This document shows, piece by piece, positions 34,987 to 47,667 of a DNA stretch of 64,000 nt. This DNA is from Przewalskia tangutica (taxonomy: Eukaryota; Streptophyta; Magnoliopsida; Solanales; Solanaceae). Below the pieces are notes generated by a model. That model made no database searches, had not been told where the DNA came from, and saw nothing but the letters and a program-made list of their open reading frames with translations. Within the stretch, counting starts at the first letter, position 1. Each line of letters starts with the position of its first letter. Made by a program: the position numbers and the translations under genes. The stretch is taken from NCBI GenBank assembly GCA_029844215.1, contig CM056732.1:24227501-24291500 (forward strand). Reading direction: 5' to 3'.

Positions 34987-35795
34987 TTCTCCCCTCCTTA
35001 GAAACATTCGTCCCGAATGTTCCTTCTCAAGATGGATAACGATAAAGTTCCTTTAACAAGTTGCCAACACCACACCTGGCCACGAAATAATACACGTTCT
35101 CTTCCTTCCTTACTCGTCGTGCCCTTCTCGAACACTTGAACTCTTCTAGTATACGTACCACACTTCAGTCAACGCTTCTGTTTCCAAAACTTTGGAGTCA
35201 CTACCTCCAACTTGGTCATCTTACTAACTTCGCTTTCCTCTAAGGCCATTCCCGGCCTTCACGAACCGATTCTGGTCGAACGCATCCACGAATTCATACG
35301 ATGGTTACTTAAACTTGGGCCTAGCACCCTCGTGACCCTACCACATGGCGGGACCACCTCGAACTGACCCAACCCCAAACCGGGCTACGGGTTGACCCGC
35401 AACATGGCCCCAATCCGACCCACTTAACGCATCAAGCTCTTGTTTCCCGATCCGGAACAATCTTACCTATACAGGTCATGAAAGCTACCACTTCCATTTT
35501 ACACCACCCAAGGAATTTTCCCACAATTACTCCACGTATACTTATACATTCTGACAAAGATCACCTGCAAAATCTTGTACTCAAGACGGCCTTACATCTA
35601 AGGTCTCAACTGTAATATCCTAAGGTTCATCATTTTCTCACCCCCAGGCTTACCCTTTTTACTAACCAGGCTTCTAAATCACATTTTAGCACAAAGCTAT
35701 CCGAACATAACACTTAACACATTATCATCACATCAATACATACAAGTCTCTAGAGGGTTAAGGATATACCTGAAAATAGGCGGTTCAAAGGACCG
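34987..35795 (-). other. 3' noncoding part of element C internal region
   Basis: Contains the polypurine tract at 34987-35003 (reverse complement of TTCTCCCCTCCTTAG), the GGAACATTCGGGACGAATG repeat, and the noncoding block shared with A' (35270-35660). No coding signal. Confidence 0.6.
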
Positions 35796-36803
35796 CTAAA
35801 ACTGGGAACTTCCACCGCGACCTCTGCCGTGGCCTGCCGGTGTATGAACATCCTGCCTAGCTATGGAAGGTGAAGAACCATGGCCCGATCCCGTAGTCTG
35901 TGCTATTCTACCAGCGCTACCCCTGGTCGGACAGTCTCTCGCCAGATGGCCCTGTTGGCCGCAAGAATAACAATCTCCCAAGTTAGTACGACACTCTCCC
36001 TTATGAAGTTTTCCACAACGGCCACACTGAGACAAGGGCGACCTCATCCGGCGAGCACTCCTACTCCCCTGAAAATCTGAAACCTGGGAGCCCTGACCTG
36101 CTCCTGAATATCCCGAAGGTCCCGAAGGCTGTGGAGGACCACTCTGTACTGGCGGAGGTACATAACTAGTCTGCTGCTGAGGCGGTCCGCCTCGAAGGTT
36201 ATCAAAGGACCCTGCTGTTCTGGCCCTCTTCTGCTGATCTTGGTCATTCCGTCGATTTCTCCGCTCCTCACATCCAAGTGCATAAGCCTGCATGCGGGCA
36301 ATGTCCATGCCCGGCTGAAGAGCTACACCCGAACAACTCTCTGCTAGGTAATCATCGAGCCCTGTAACATATCGGTGCACTCGATCCTCCATACTAGCTA
36401 CTAACGCGGGGACGTATCGAGCCAATGAGTCGAACTCCACATTGTACTCCCGAACCGTACGTCCGTTCTGCCGCAACACCAAAAATCTGTCGGCCCGAGC
36501 CCTCTTCATCTGTGGAGGCAAGAAGTGTGCAAGAAATGCCTCTGAGAACTCGTCCCATATAGCTGGAAGTGCATTCTCTCCCCGGGACAGCTCCCACGAA
36601 TCAAACGATCATTGCGGTATCACGCGCGATCGTCTGGCTAGGACCACTGACTCGGTCTCCGATGCCTTGATCACTCTCATGATCCGCTGTAACTGTCGGA
36701 TGAACTCCTGCGGGTCATCCTCAGACTTCGACCCATAAAACTCTGGCGGGCTACAACTCAGAAAATCCCGTAGCCTCAAACTATCTGATCTAGGGTGAAC
36801 CAC
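35796..36803 (-). pseudogene. gag of element C, nearly intact, one stop
   Basis: This is a gypsy Gag that would form the virus-like particle and bind element RNA. One minus-strand frame runs from at least 36803 (VVHPRSDSLRLRDF, without an ATG) to 35796, with a single in-frame TGA at 36607-36609. The retrotransposon gag core has PPEFYGSKSEDDPQEFIRQL, then FLAHFLPPQMKRARADRFL and VEFDSLARYVPAL. A Pro/Gln-rich hinge (PPPVQSGPPQPSGPSGYS) is followed by two Cys-His groups: CGRCGKLHKGEC and the classic zinc knuckle CYSCGQQGHLARDCP. It ends in a Gly/Arg-rich tail. It is the best-preserved gag in the window. The true start is probably 50-150 bases upstream. Confidence 0.88.
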
Positions 36804-37211
36804 TGGTGCTACTGGAACTGCTGCGTCCAGCCTATCCTCAAGTCCGCCTGACCACGGCCATTAATCGGGCCAGCTCCTTGTAACCCATCTCTTACGCTCC
36901 GGTGTGGACTGGAGGCTCGTGTGTGGTCTCTATAGATCGCCGCTTGCTACTCGCGACTCCTCTCGCTGCCCTTGCCGCCAGGCGGGTTGCCTTGCACGGA
37001 GGCATAACTGGTAAAAGCGAGATACGTCAGAGGGGTCCAACTTACAACACAGCTCTAAGGCATGATCTCAGAATGAGAAGAAGGGAAACCAATCTTAAAT
37101 GTCCTGCAGCCTCCTGATTATAGATGTGGTGCACAACACACCGATAATCAAGACTCTACAGGACATGGTCTGTAGACACTTTCCGAGGACTAACTGCTCT
37201 AATACCACTTT
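36804..37211 (-). other. gag N-terminal codons, leader and primer site of element C
   Basis: 36804-37000 continues the gag sense weakly. 37100-37195 is the conserved leader. The primer site 37196-37207 (minus TGGTATTAGAGC) differs by one base from the tRNA-iMet site and abuts the 5' LTR at 37212. Confidence 0.65.
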
Positions 37212-40200
37212 TGTCACGACCCGTTCCGGGGCTCGTGACTGGTGCCTTACCCGGCACCCAAGTAGTCATACATCAGAGTAATCAGCGGAACATAAAAACA
37301 ATACATGAAACAAAATGTGAAATGAGACACATTTTACCTGAGAGAAAATCGCCTTTCGGCATATATATATAATTACAAAGTTGAACAGTTTAATCCTTAC
37401 AACCCGCCACAACTTGTGTGATTACATGGACCTTAAGATTTATACAACAACTATGACGGACAGGGGCCGCCATACCCCAATGTACAAGAACCTGCGGACT
37501 CGTGGTAACATACCAAAAGATAAGCCTCAGGAAGAGCAGACTTCAATACACTGAAATGTGATCCTAAACGCGGGGATCGGCGGTAGATGTACCTCTACTG
37601 CGGCATGAACGGCCCCGAAGGAGGTCGATAACAGTACCAAGTATGTGAATCAGAAATCAGTAAATGAAATCATAATAGTCTATATAAAGCAGGAGACATG
37701 TATGATAACCAAACTACAGTACACACATATAACAGTTATATCAAGTCAGGTACTCACGCCCTCCAAGTCATTACTCAAATATAAATATTGGGTCTCACGC
37801 CCGCAACATCAATCATGCCCGTGGAATACCTTCCTCACTGCCGGTAGTATATGATATGATAACACCAAGAAGTACACATGAACACCAAGTACTACCTGAT
37901 GCCAAAGCCGTACTAACAATACTATACAACCAAACCACGAAGCTGACACAGGGCAAGTACGAAAGCCGACTACCAGATACCAAGGCCGGTCACGTAGCTG
38001 ACCGGGGCAAGTACGAGGGCTAACTACCAGGTACCAAGGCCGTATCACGAGACTTCGTCACTACACTGAACGGGGAAAGTGCGAGGGCTAACTACCAGGT
38101 ACCAAGGCCGAATCAGCCACGAGACGGGGCAAGTACGAAAGCCGACCACCAGGTACCAAGGCCGAACAGTAAAACCTCATGGAGAGCTAGTCCATGGAAT
38201 AACACTATCAGCGGGAGCGCACTGCGGAATTCTCCGTCACCGCAAGACGCCCAAGTAAGTTCTCAACAAGTCAACCGACCTCCATCGAGACGCGGTAGTA
38301 TAGAAACACAATTCTTGCACAACAAAGGCTATCACAATAAGCATAGGCAAGTTTCACAACAACAAGCATAGGCAAGTTATACACAACTCAAGGTACTTTC
38401 ATTTTATGTCAAAGTCCGGGTTTTAACCCTAAAGTACTACGTACGTTAAATTCCTTTTAAAGATCCATTTCTTTTACAAAGGTCACCCGATACCCGTAGT
38501 ATAAAAATAGAGTGACTAACATTGTTAAGTAAACCAAAACACTTCCCTTTGTAAAATCAAGTAACAACATTATTTTCCAAACGTTCAAGTTTGCCTAACT
38601 TCAAATGCTCAAGTTTCTCATTTTCGAAAAGGTTTCGTAGTTCATAGTTTTAATCCTTTAAAACATAATTCTCTTTTAAACAATTTGAGAAACATATGCC
38701 TTATATGTGAGTAGGTTATTCTTGTTTATAATCAATCTTATTAAAGCAGCCATGATCTAGGAAATGTAATATCATTTTGTCTCATCTTAGCACATGCAGA
38801 TGGAGGTTTCTACTGGTTTTAATAATACTTAATTATTCAATACATTTCCCTTTATTAGCGCTGCAGTGGTTTGCTCGATCCTTATTCTGATTTCCGAAAT
38901 CAGTAAAACATTATTCCTTTTAAAAACCAAGTACTCATTATTCACGAATGGGGTTTCACACTTTTAACAAAATTCATATCAATTCAATTAAGTCAAGTCT
39001 CTTATCTTTTAAGATCAAGTCTCTTAACTTCTAAAATCAGTAAACCATTTTCTTTACCTCTCTGAAGACGTTATACCTAACTTCCCATAAAGCTAGTATA
39101 ACTCTTATGTTTTCAAAACCAAGTATTACTCTTCTTTCAAAACGGTTTCTTAATCTTTTGAAATACTTCAAGATTCTTTATTATTCAGACTTAAGTCAAA
39201 AGACATTGCCGTAACACTACATTCAGTTAACACACGTACGTCTACCGTACTATATATATATTCTTTTAAAATACTTCAAGATTCTTATTATTCAGGCTTA
39301 AGTCAAAAGACATTGCCACACGTACGTCTACCGTACTATATATATTCCTTTAAAATATCATGCTCAAGAGTATAGGAAGAATCACATACCTCGTGACGAT
39401 TATCGACTATAAGCAAAACGCTCCACGGCTATAACCCGGCTAGCCTTGTCCACCTTCCAAGTAGTACATGCTACTCGCAGAACAGTCAACCAATAAAGGT
39501 TATAAGTCTCATCAGAATACAAATTCTATGTAAGTCTTTAATCTTCTACTTTAATATTCTTCTGATGCGATTTCAGTTTAAGTCTTTTCTGTAATATCCT
39601 TCTATTACAGTTCAAATCTCTTCTATGAATCTTATATTCATTTCTATACAACTACAGTATGTAATTTCCAATTACACTAGAAGGATAGGATTATTTACCT
39701 CGGTAAGCCCAAAATTATCCAAGTTTAATGTCGATCCTGAGCAACGCTTAGCTCCTACTCCGGGTGCTCCAACCCGCTCCAAACAACCCTTAGAAGTTCT
39801 ACGCAACTTCTACTTAACACTTCAACCGACTATGAAGGTTTTCCTTAGGGTTTCGTTTTTGTGGTGAGGAAGTATAATAGTATTTCTGGGCTTTTCGTAT
39901 AGAGGTAACCTTGGGAATACTACAAGGTATTTGGGCCAAGGTATTTTGGTATTATAACAATACTTGGAGAGTATTTCTCTACCAAAAGGGGGGGGGGTAC
40001 TCTCGGCCAAGGGCCTCACAAGGGGGAGGGGACTTTGGAAGAGAACTCTCACTAAGAGGGGAGGAATTTTGCCTTAGAAATTATCAAGTGAGGATGAAGA
40101 AAGTCTTCAACTTAGAGGGGTATTTATAGGCCAACCAAGGGCCAACCAAGGGCCAACCAATGGCCAAGATCAATCCAAGTGTTAGGCAAGTGTAAGGTGT

Positions 40201-40545
40201 AGATTAAGCCATGTGTACCTTATCCATCTACCACACCAACTATCACAAAAATATCCTACCTAACCAAGACCTCCCATTTCGTCCAAGCCGCCCACAATCA
40301 CGCCCAATGTGAGGGTGACACATGTCACCCTCCCGTTGGTCCAAAATGTTTCGTCTCTCGGAAAAATCCGCAAAAATTATAAATGACATAGCCGCATTTT
40401 TCCCTTCGCAAGTCTTGTAAAACGTTTCGTCGAAAAACGACTCTTTTCGGTACTTGTGTACAAATTTCGAACCTTGCCAACTTTAAGGCTTAAATTTTTA
40501 CACGTACGCCCTCACGTACATACTCTGGAAATACGGGGTATAACA
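37212..40545 (-). repeat. 5' LTR of element C
   Basis: TGTCACGACCCG...GGGGTATAACA, 3334 bp. This is the cleaner copy, with regular CTACCAGGTACCAAGGCCG units at 37960-38170. The perfect TSD TACAT follows. Confidence 0.93.
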
Positions 40546-40550
40546 TACAT

Positions 40551-40981
40551 GTTGTACTGACCTCCTTCGGGGGGCTGCGTTCATGCCGCAGGTAGAGTGT
40601 ACAGGTTACTGATCCTCACTCTTAGGATCAGCAACCTGTTGGGAAGTTCCATTACTCCGGAGGCTTACCCTTGGTTCAGATCCCTGGAATGGTCAGATGT
40701 TGTACATTTAGGGGTATGGCGGGGCCCTGTCCCGCCACAGTTGTTATTCTTAGAGGTCTGTAGTCACATTTGTGGTTTGGGTTGTAAGAACAGAGAGGTA
40801 CTGTTTTATTTATTTATATTATGTATATGTTACGGAAGGTAGCCTTATCGGCTAGCCTGTTGATGTCTAATGTCTAAGTATTTTTATGAGTTGTGTATGT
40901 TCCGCTGCTATTCTCTGATGTATACCTGTAAAGGGTGCCCAGGTAGGGCACCAGTCGCGGGCCCGGGGTCGGGTCGTGACA
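40551..40981 (+). repeat. 5' LTR of element B, right part
   Basis: Resumes the B LTR after element C and ends GGTCGTGACA. It contains GTACTGACCTCCTTCGG and the GGCGGGGCCCTGTCCCGCC palindrome near 40718-40737. Confidence 0.9.
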
Positions 40982-43619
40982 AAAGTGGTATCAGAGCAGT
41001 TAGTCCTCGGAAAGTGTCTACAGACCGTGTCTAGTAGAGTCTTGGTTATCGGTGTGTTGTGCACCACATCTATAACCAGGAGGCTGCAGGACATTTAGGA
41101 TTGATTTCCATTCTTCTCACTCTGAGATCGTGCGATAGAGCTGTGTTGTTAGGGTCGTCTCTCCCTAACGAGTTATGTTGATTGCATCTACGAGAAAGGC
41201 AGCAATGACCCAGGAAGGATTATGTGGATTGCGTATCCAGGTTGGTAATAATTATAGTATAGTTGGTATTATGACATACAGCTATACAGATTTATGTATG
41301 AGGGTCACATATGTGTTGCCTATAATGATTTTAGATTACCAGGAATTGGTAAGGACTAAATAAATACCGGAAGGTATGAAACAGTTTAATGAACTCTCAT
41401 CAAGGTTTTACGTGCTAATTTGAGATAATTAGGAGATGATGAGTTGTCTGAGAAGGTAATGGACCCTTAAGAAGTTATAATTAAGGGACTTAATGGAAGA
41501 CTATGTTAATAAATTAAGCTACGTGGTATGATTAAGAGAATGGTACGGATGAGATCCGTATGGAGTAAGTATGGTTGTTGTGATCAAGACAACACGATTA
41601 TGGTATTATGAGAAGTTATTTTACCCGTTTACGGGGGGACTGATAAGGTAGGCTTGGAGCATGGAAATTGCAACCCTAGGAATATTGATAATCACCTAGA
41701 CCTTAGGTATATAAGACATTCTCGGGTAGTAAAAAGTTAAGTCAGACCAAGGATAAGAGTTAAGTACGACGCCGAGTCGGGTTGAGGACCTATTAAGGGT
41801 CGCCCCATAGCCTGTAATGGAATGTGATCAGTTGGTAGTAGTCCCGCTACGTGACAGGGTCACGAGGGTGCAAGACCCGAGTCTAGTTAATTGTTTTACG
41901 AGTTCGTGGACGCATTCCACCGGAACCGGGTTGTGAGATCCGGAAATGGCCTTATATTGTTTAAAAATATTAACTCCAAAAATTGGAGGCCAGAATTAGT
42001 ATGGGAGTATGTACGTATGCTAGTATAAGTTTGGAAGTACGGAAAGAGTACGACCAGTGAGAAAGAGAGCAACCAAGTGCAAAGGAATAGAGCCTGAATC
42101 CATGAGGACCTTTCGAGGTGACTACACCCGCGAGTGATGGGTGGTAGCTGAGCGAGTATATAATAATTGCCCGGTGATGATACAGTCGTCGGACCCTAGC
42201 AAACCTACGGAAACGAGGAAAGAAAAGCAACCAAGTGCAAAGAAAGAGACGATGAATCATGGAGCTTTCGAGAGGTATTACACCGCAGTGATGGGTGGTA
42301 GCTGAGCGAGTATATAATAATTGCCCGGTGATGATACAGTCGTCGGACCCTAGCAAACCTAGTAGAGCGGATATGACAGACTTTGAGGTCATTATGAGTA
42401 CGGGCTAATTGGCCTCTTGTTATGCCAACGTTGACTAAAGAGAGAGATTGGTTCGGTTCCAGTTTTCCGGTAAGCCGATTATCGAGTGGAAAGGAAGGGA
42501 AGTGGTGGTAACCAGTGAATTATCCTTCCTTCTTTGACATCATGGTTTTTAATAATTCTGCGTGACTTGTTCATTTGAGGTGAACTGAGGCAGAAGGTAA
42601 GTAGTACTTGAATTTGAAGGAGTTTTATGTTAAGTGCTCTTGGGGGTACTTGGAGTTGGTTTGGTGTGGCAGTCAGGGCCACGACCTTCCGGATAATTCC
42701 AGGAAAGCGCCCAAGCAAGAATAAGTTAAGTACGAGCGCTGCCTACGGAAAACAGAAGACATTGTTGGTAGGTTTTGAAAATATATACGATTATAAGAGG
42801 GCGCTGGATGATTAAGATTTTGAAAGGGAGATAAGTTCTCTCCCCACGTAAAAGGATAGTTTTACGTATTACGGGGTTATGTGTACCCATGTTGTTAGAT
42901 GAAGGATAGGAGACTGGTAAGGTCTTCAGTATCGTCATGCCATAGGTTACAGTTTTAGATAACCGTGGAAAAGTATTGTGTTGGGGTAATTGAGAACGAC
43001 GTTAGGAAATGGTCGAGGAAGTGTGGTAAGAATTTAAATGCAGGTAGTACGCATGCATGAAACTGTATGATTATGAATCAAGATAGAAATACTTTTGCTA
43101 ATAGTAAGCATAAGGAAGGGTTATGACCAGAATGATAAAAGAGAATACAACTATGGTTATGTAAGTTGCACGAGATATGAGTACCCCAGACTAGTGTAAA
43201 GACCATTAGTAAATGATGGAAAGTAAGAACACCTCGAGGGAAGGTGGTAACGTCTGTACTGACGAGAAAGATAGTAGGAAAATACGGGGAGGTAAGAGAC
43301 CCCAGGACAACTTGTAAAGAAAAATGAAGGTAAGACGAGTAGATACTCGAACGATAAGAAATATTGGCAAACCTTTAGACCATGTAATACCATGAATTGG
43401 GCTTGAACACCTGACTATAAGCTCTATGAGCTGGAAGAAAATAATAGGACTACTACTTGACGAGATCAAGGAAGTCTCCCCCTAAATTGTGATTGACAGG
43501 AAGTCTTAGCCATGAGGCAAGAAAATGAATCAAATCTAAGTGAAGTGACCAAGTTTGGTTACAACAGAGAAAGGGAAACATGAACCCTAATTGAGATTAA
43601 GGAAGCCCGAATATTTCGC
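40982..43619 (+). pseudogene. Internal region of element B, left block: decayed gag and early pol
   Basis: Opens with an intact tRNA-iMet primer site, TGGTATCAGAGC at 40986-40997. The leader continues to about 41170. No gag frame survives. About 42440-42520 reads like the end of a gypsy protease (RFQFSGKPIIEWKGRE-like in one frame; the copy in D is clearer). A ~110-bp segment is repeated at 42100-42200 and 42225-42370 (TGGGTGGTAGCTGAGCGAGT in both). 42600-43600 is collinear with A and D, but I cannot assign it to RT motifs. Confidence 0.6.
40986..40997 (+). other. Primer binding site of element B, tRNA-iMet type
   Basis: TGGTATCAGAGC, exact, four bases after the LTR end at 40981. Confidence 0.88.
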
Positions 43620-44155
43620 AAGTATGAGAAAGACTTCCAGTTATTGGAAGGTAAGTTGACCACGACTATAATTCTAACCCCTGCTGAGAGACTAGAGGGT
43701 TAGGTTATTATTGTAACACTTTAGGGTGTTGGGCTGGGTTGTGTGCTGACGCAACTTGATAAGGTTAGAGCCTATGTTCCCGGTGGTTAGGGAAACATGA
43801 AAGGAATTACGCTACTCACTATTTAGAGTCGGCGACAGTTAGTCGTGCCTTGAAGATTTGGAGACATTACTTATATAGACTTCATGTGGATAATTGTGCA
43901 GACCACAATAGCCTCCGGTATATCTTCATACGGGGGCAACTGAATTTGCGACTGAGACGGTGGTTAGAGTTACTCAAGGATTGTGATATGAATATCCTAT
44001 ACCACCCGGGGAAAGCCGAGACGGTTACAGATGCTCTTAGTCATAAATCTATGGGTAGTCTGTCAGATGGGGAGCCAGATAGACAGGACGTGGTCCGTGA
44101 GATTCATCAGCTACCGAGCCGAGGGGTTCGATTATTTATTTCCAAGGTTAATTGA
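43620..44155 (+). pseudogene. gypsy RNase H domain and linker of element B
   Basis: This is the remnant of the RNase H that degrades the RNA strand during reverse transcription. Recognisable runs are FQLLEGKL, then GVGLGCVLTQLDKV after a shift, then ALKIWRHYLYRLHVDN, DHNSLRYIFIRGQLNLRLRR and WLELLKDCDMNILYHPGKAE. It ends with TDALSHKSMGSL and the linker VREIHQLPSRGVRLF. From 43850 to 44155 it is a single open frame. The upstream part has stops and the catalytic start (YCDAS) is unreadable. Confidence 0.85.
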
Positions 44156-44169
44156 GTTTAAATCCGAGA

Positions 44170-45159
44170 GGTTGGCGAGTCTTCCGTCATTGAGGAGGTA
44201 AAGAGGCGACAGTATGAGGATCCAGTTATGATACGATATCGAGTTATGACTCTTCGAGAGGAGGAGAGTTTATTTAAGGTAGCTCCTGATGGGGTGCTAA
44301 GATTCGAGGCGGTGTGTGCTCCGATATTGCAGGACCGTCGGCGGTCTGAGGAGAGCCGCGGTACTCGTTACTCTATTCATCCGGGGTCGACTAAGATGTA
44401 CCATGACCTCAGATGTATGTATTGGTAGGATGGCCTGAAGAGGGACGTGGCAGGTTTTGTTGCTCAGTATCCAAATTAGTAGCAGGTCATGGTTGAGCAC
44501 CACAAGCCCAGTGGGCTATTACAGGCGATTGAGATCCCGACTTAGATATGTGAGGTAATTAATATGGATTTTGTTACAGGGTGGCATCGTACTCAGAGGA
44601 AGTGCGACCCCCTGAGAGTCATAGTAAACAGGCTGACGAAACCAGCCCGTGTTCGTCCGGTTAGGACCACGTACTCGGCTGAGGATTATGTTAGCTTATA
44701 TAGCAGGGAGATTGTGAGACTGCACATGGTTCCTACATTTACGATGTCAGACAGATGAGCTCAGTTTACGGCTAACTTCTGGAGGTTTTCCAGAAGGTAT
44801 TAGGGACACAGGTGAGTCTCAGTGTTGCATTTTACCCTCAGACCGACGGACAGGCAGAGCATACTATCCAGGCACTTGAGGATATGCTGCGGGCCTGTGT
44901 TATTGATTTCAGGGGTAGCTGGGAGGATCACTTGCCTCTTGTTGAGTTTGCTTATAATGACAGCTACCATTCTTGCATTCAGATGACGCCATATGAGGTT
45001 TTGTATGGGCGGAAGTGTAGATCACCGGTGGGTTGGTTCGACGTAGGCAAGGTTCAGTTATTTGATCCAGACTTGATTCAGCGGGCTGTGGATAAGGTGA
45101 AGCCTATCCAGGAAAGATTATTAGCAAGCTTAGAGTCGACAGAAGCTTTATGCAGATAA
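44170..45159 (+). pseudogene. gypsy integrase of element B, broken
   Basis: The H2C2 zinc finger region is near 44370-44490 (HPGSTKMYHDLRCMYW, then a TAG stop and KRDVAGFVAQYPN). The core has MDFVTGWHRTQRKCDPLRVI, TTYSAEDYVSLYSREIVRL and TMSDR, where a TGA at 44756-44758 and a frameshift break the second Asp block. The core resumes at FYPQTDGQAEHTIQALEDML with the catalytic Glu. WEDHLPLVEFAYNDSYHS and YGRKCRSPVGWFDVGKV follow. The C-terminal and chromodomain part after 45159 is lost. It is the best integrase in the window but not functional. Confidence 0.88.
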
Positions 45160-45327
45160 CCGACGTCGACACTTGTAGTTCAGGTTGATGTTTTAGTATA
45201 AGTATTGTTATGTGGCCATGTGTGGCATTATTGGTAGGTAGGGGTTGTAAAAGGAGACTATGTCTCTATCTATAAGATTGACTCCCAAAGGAACATTCGG
45301 GGACGAATGTTTCTAAGGGGGGAAGAA
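45160..45327 (+). other. 3' tail and polypurine tract of element B
   Basis: Noncoding. GAACATTCGGGGACGAATGTTTC is an inverted repeat at about 45292-45313, followed by the purine run AAGGGGGGAAGAA before the LTR at 45328. Confidence 0.7.
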
Positions 45328-47667
45328 TGTTACACCCCGTAATTCCAGGACATGTTTATAAAAACGTACGTAAGAACTCAAGTGTTAATATTTGAGACTA
45401 GTAAAAATTTATCGAAATTATGGAATTGTCGGAAAATGAAATATTTCGACGAACGGGAGGGCGACACGTGTCACCCCCCTTTGTTGGACTTGGACGAAAT
45501 AGACCATGGGTGTTATGGTCATTTGACCAATGTTAGGATGATCAAGTCTTGCTAAGACTTGAGCTTGATATTGTTGACTAAGTCCAAGGGCCACTTGGCT
45601 AGATTTTTTTATATAAATTGGATCCAAGCCATCCATTTGTTCTAATCTCTACCCTCCATGTTGTTATATAGTCATCCTAAGTAGCAAGACAAGGCATTTT
45701 ACACTTAGAAAAAAATTGGAAGAACTTTTGTTCTTTTTGCATAGCTCTCGGGTTTGAGGGTTTTAACAAGACAAGAATTTTCGTTTGTTGTCCAATAGTC
45801 TCCATACTTTAAACCAAGGTTCCTAAGGGTATTGTAAGGGTATCTCAATAGAAAGATCCCGGAAAAATATCATTTTTGTATTAGTCGCAAGGTGAAAACC
45901 TAAGTCACTTTCATAGGTTTGGATTGGAAGTTAAAGGAAAGTTGTTTGTGATCTACTAAGGGCTTCAAGTGGCGGATTGAAGTGTCAAGGAGAGGCTCTA
46001 AGTTGCTAGGGAGCGACTTCGGATCTTGAAGTTGGATTAAGGCTCATCGAGGTAACAATCTTGTTCTCTTAAGTGTTATAAGATTACATATTGTTGTAGC
46101 CTTACATTTTAACTAGCATGAAGTATATGTATTAAAGATTGATAAGTGTTATGGATATTGGAAGCCTAAAATCCGAAATGACATTGTTAGCCATTTGAAA
46201 GTGAAATACAATTTGGTCGATAATTAGAATCGTCGCATGTTATCTACTTGAAGATTATAGTTGTTATAATCGATTGCGGCTTTATAACATGTTATACTAA
46301 ACAACTTAAATTGAAAAGGAATTGAAAAAGTTAATATGTTGTTACACCTTTGGCCGAGAATGACATTGTCTCTTAGACTAGTTTGATATCAATTGTGGGG
46401 TAGAATTTTACATGTCTTGTTAGGCGTGTAATCCCCTATTGTTAACTACATTTTTGAGCCTTAAATGTGGCATGTTTGGTTATTGAATTCGGGCCTTGAA
46501 AAAGGTGGAAAAGTATGTAGAAACAAAGGAAGTGATGTCCGATTTTCCGTAGAATTTAGTGACTTTGCACTTAGAATATTCTACGTTTGAAGTTAGAAGT
46601 TAATAGACGTATTATGGTCATTATAGGTTGACATACTACGTACAGCATATTGGACTTAGCGAGTGGATTGAACCGAAGAGGTATGTGGAACTTTCTTATC
46701 TCTTGAGAATGAGTAGTTGTAAACGTATAGTACGGTATACGTACGAGATTTGAATGGATTTAGTTCATTTGATATCCTTGACTTGTTTTTTTCAAGTTGG
46801 TTGAGTTAGAGAACTAACTCACTTGTTTTTAAAGGATAGAAATGCCTTGGTTTCAAAAGCCTAAAGTTGGTTAATAACTTTATGGAAAGTAAAGAGAATG
46901 GTTTATTCTAATAAGGTAAACAGAGATTTCTTGACTTGAAAATGTATAGAATACTTGATTTGGAAAGTATAGATTCCTTGAGCCTATTCTAAAGTTAAGA
47001 CACTTGATTTCTAAAGTTAAGAAACTTGAAGTATTTTTAAAGTATAGGATACTTGGTTTTGAAAGTATAAGTCTCTTGGATATAAAGAAGAATGTAATTG
47101 CTTAAAGTATAAAGTTAGTATAACGACTTTATGGGAAGTTGGTTATAATAGCTTTATGGAAAGATGAAAGAGTGGTTTACTCTAAGTAATGTAAGTAATA
47201 ATAAATGACTTGAAATAATTAAAGGCAAATTAATTTAAAGGCATCAATTGCTTAAGGTTTTAAAAGAAAGAAGTCACTTAATTTAGGGGCCTATAAATGT
47301 ATTTTCTAAAAGGTATTGTGACTTGTCTTAAAAAGTAGATATGACTTGATACTACGGTTATTAGTATCTTGGAAGTTTATATGAAAAATAGTCATTTTAA
47401 AAGAATAGAAGTACGTAGTACTTTGGGTTAGATTCCCGGATTTTTATAATGACATGTTAGTGTCTTAAGTAAACTAAAATGAAAATGTGTATGAATAAGG
47501 CTAATAAGAAGTTAGGGGGATTTCTTAACTTTCTTATGTTATGTATGATAAGCCGGTGGTGCTTATGTTATGTATGGTAAGCCGGTAGTGCTTATGTTAT
47601 GTATGATAGCCGGTTGTGCTAGGTTATGTTAGTCTTACGGGGTCATTCCCCGGGTTTGTGGCATTTG
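45328..47667 (+). repeat. 3' LTR of element B, left part
   Basis: Starts TGTTACACCCCG and is collinear with 28998-31310. It includes the hairpin at 46397-46436 and a GCCGGT(G/A)(G/T)TGCTTATGTTATGTATG unit present once more than in the 5' copy. It stops at GGCATTTG, where Athila-like gag begins. Confidence 0.9.

Larger units (their letters stand above)
31724..40545 (-). mobile_element. Gag-only LTR element C (TR-GAG-like), full-length with TSD, nested in B 5' LTR
   Basis: LTRs at 31724-34986 and 37212-40545 (3.26 and 3.33 kb) flank only 2225 bp of internal sequence. The perfect TSD TACAT lies at 31719-31723 and 40546-40550. The only coding region is a gag on the minus strand. The integrase, RNase H and RT seen in relatives are absent. 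This layout fits the published class of non-autonomous 'TR-GAG' elements, which rely on enzymes from a related autonomous copy. Its LTR is a different subfamily from A, B and D. Confidence 0.93.
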
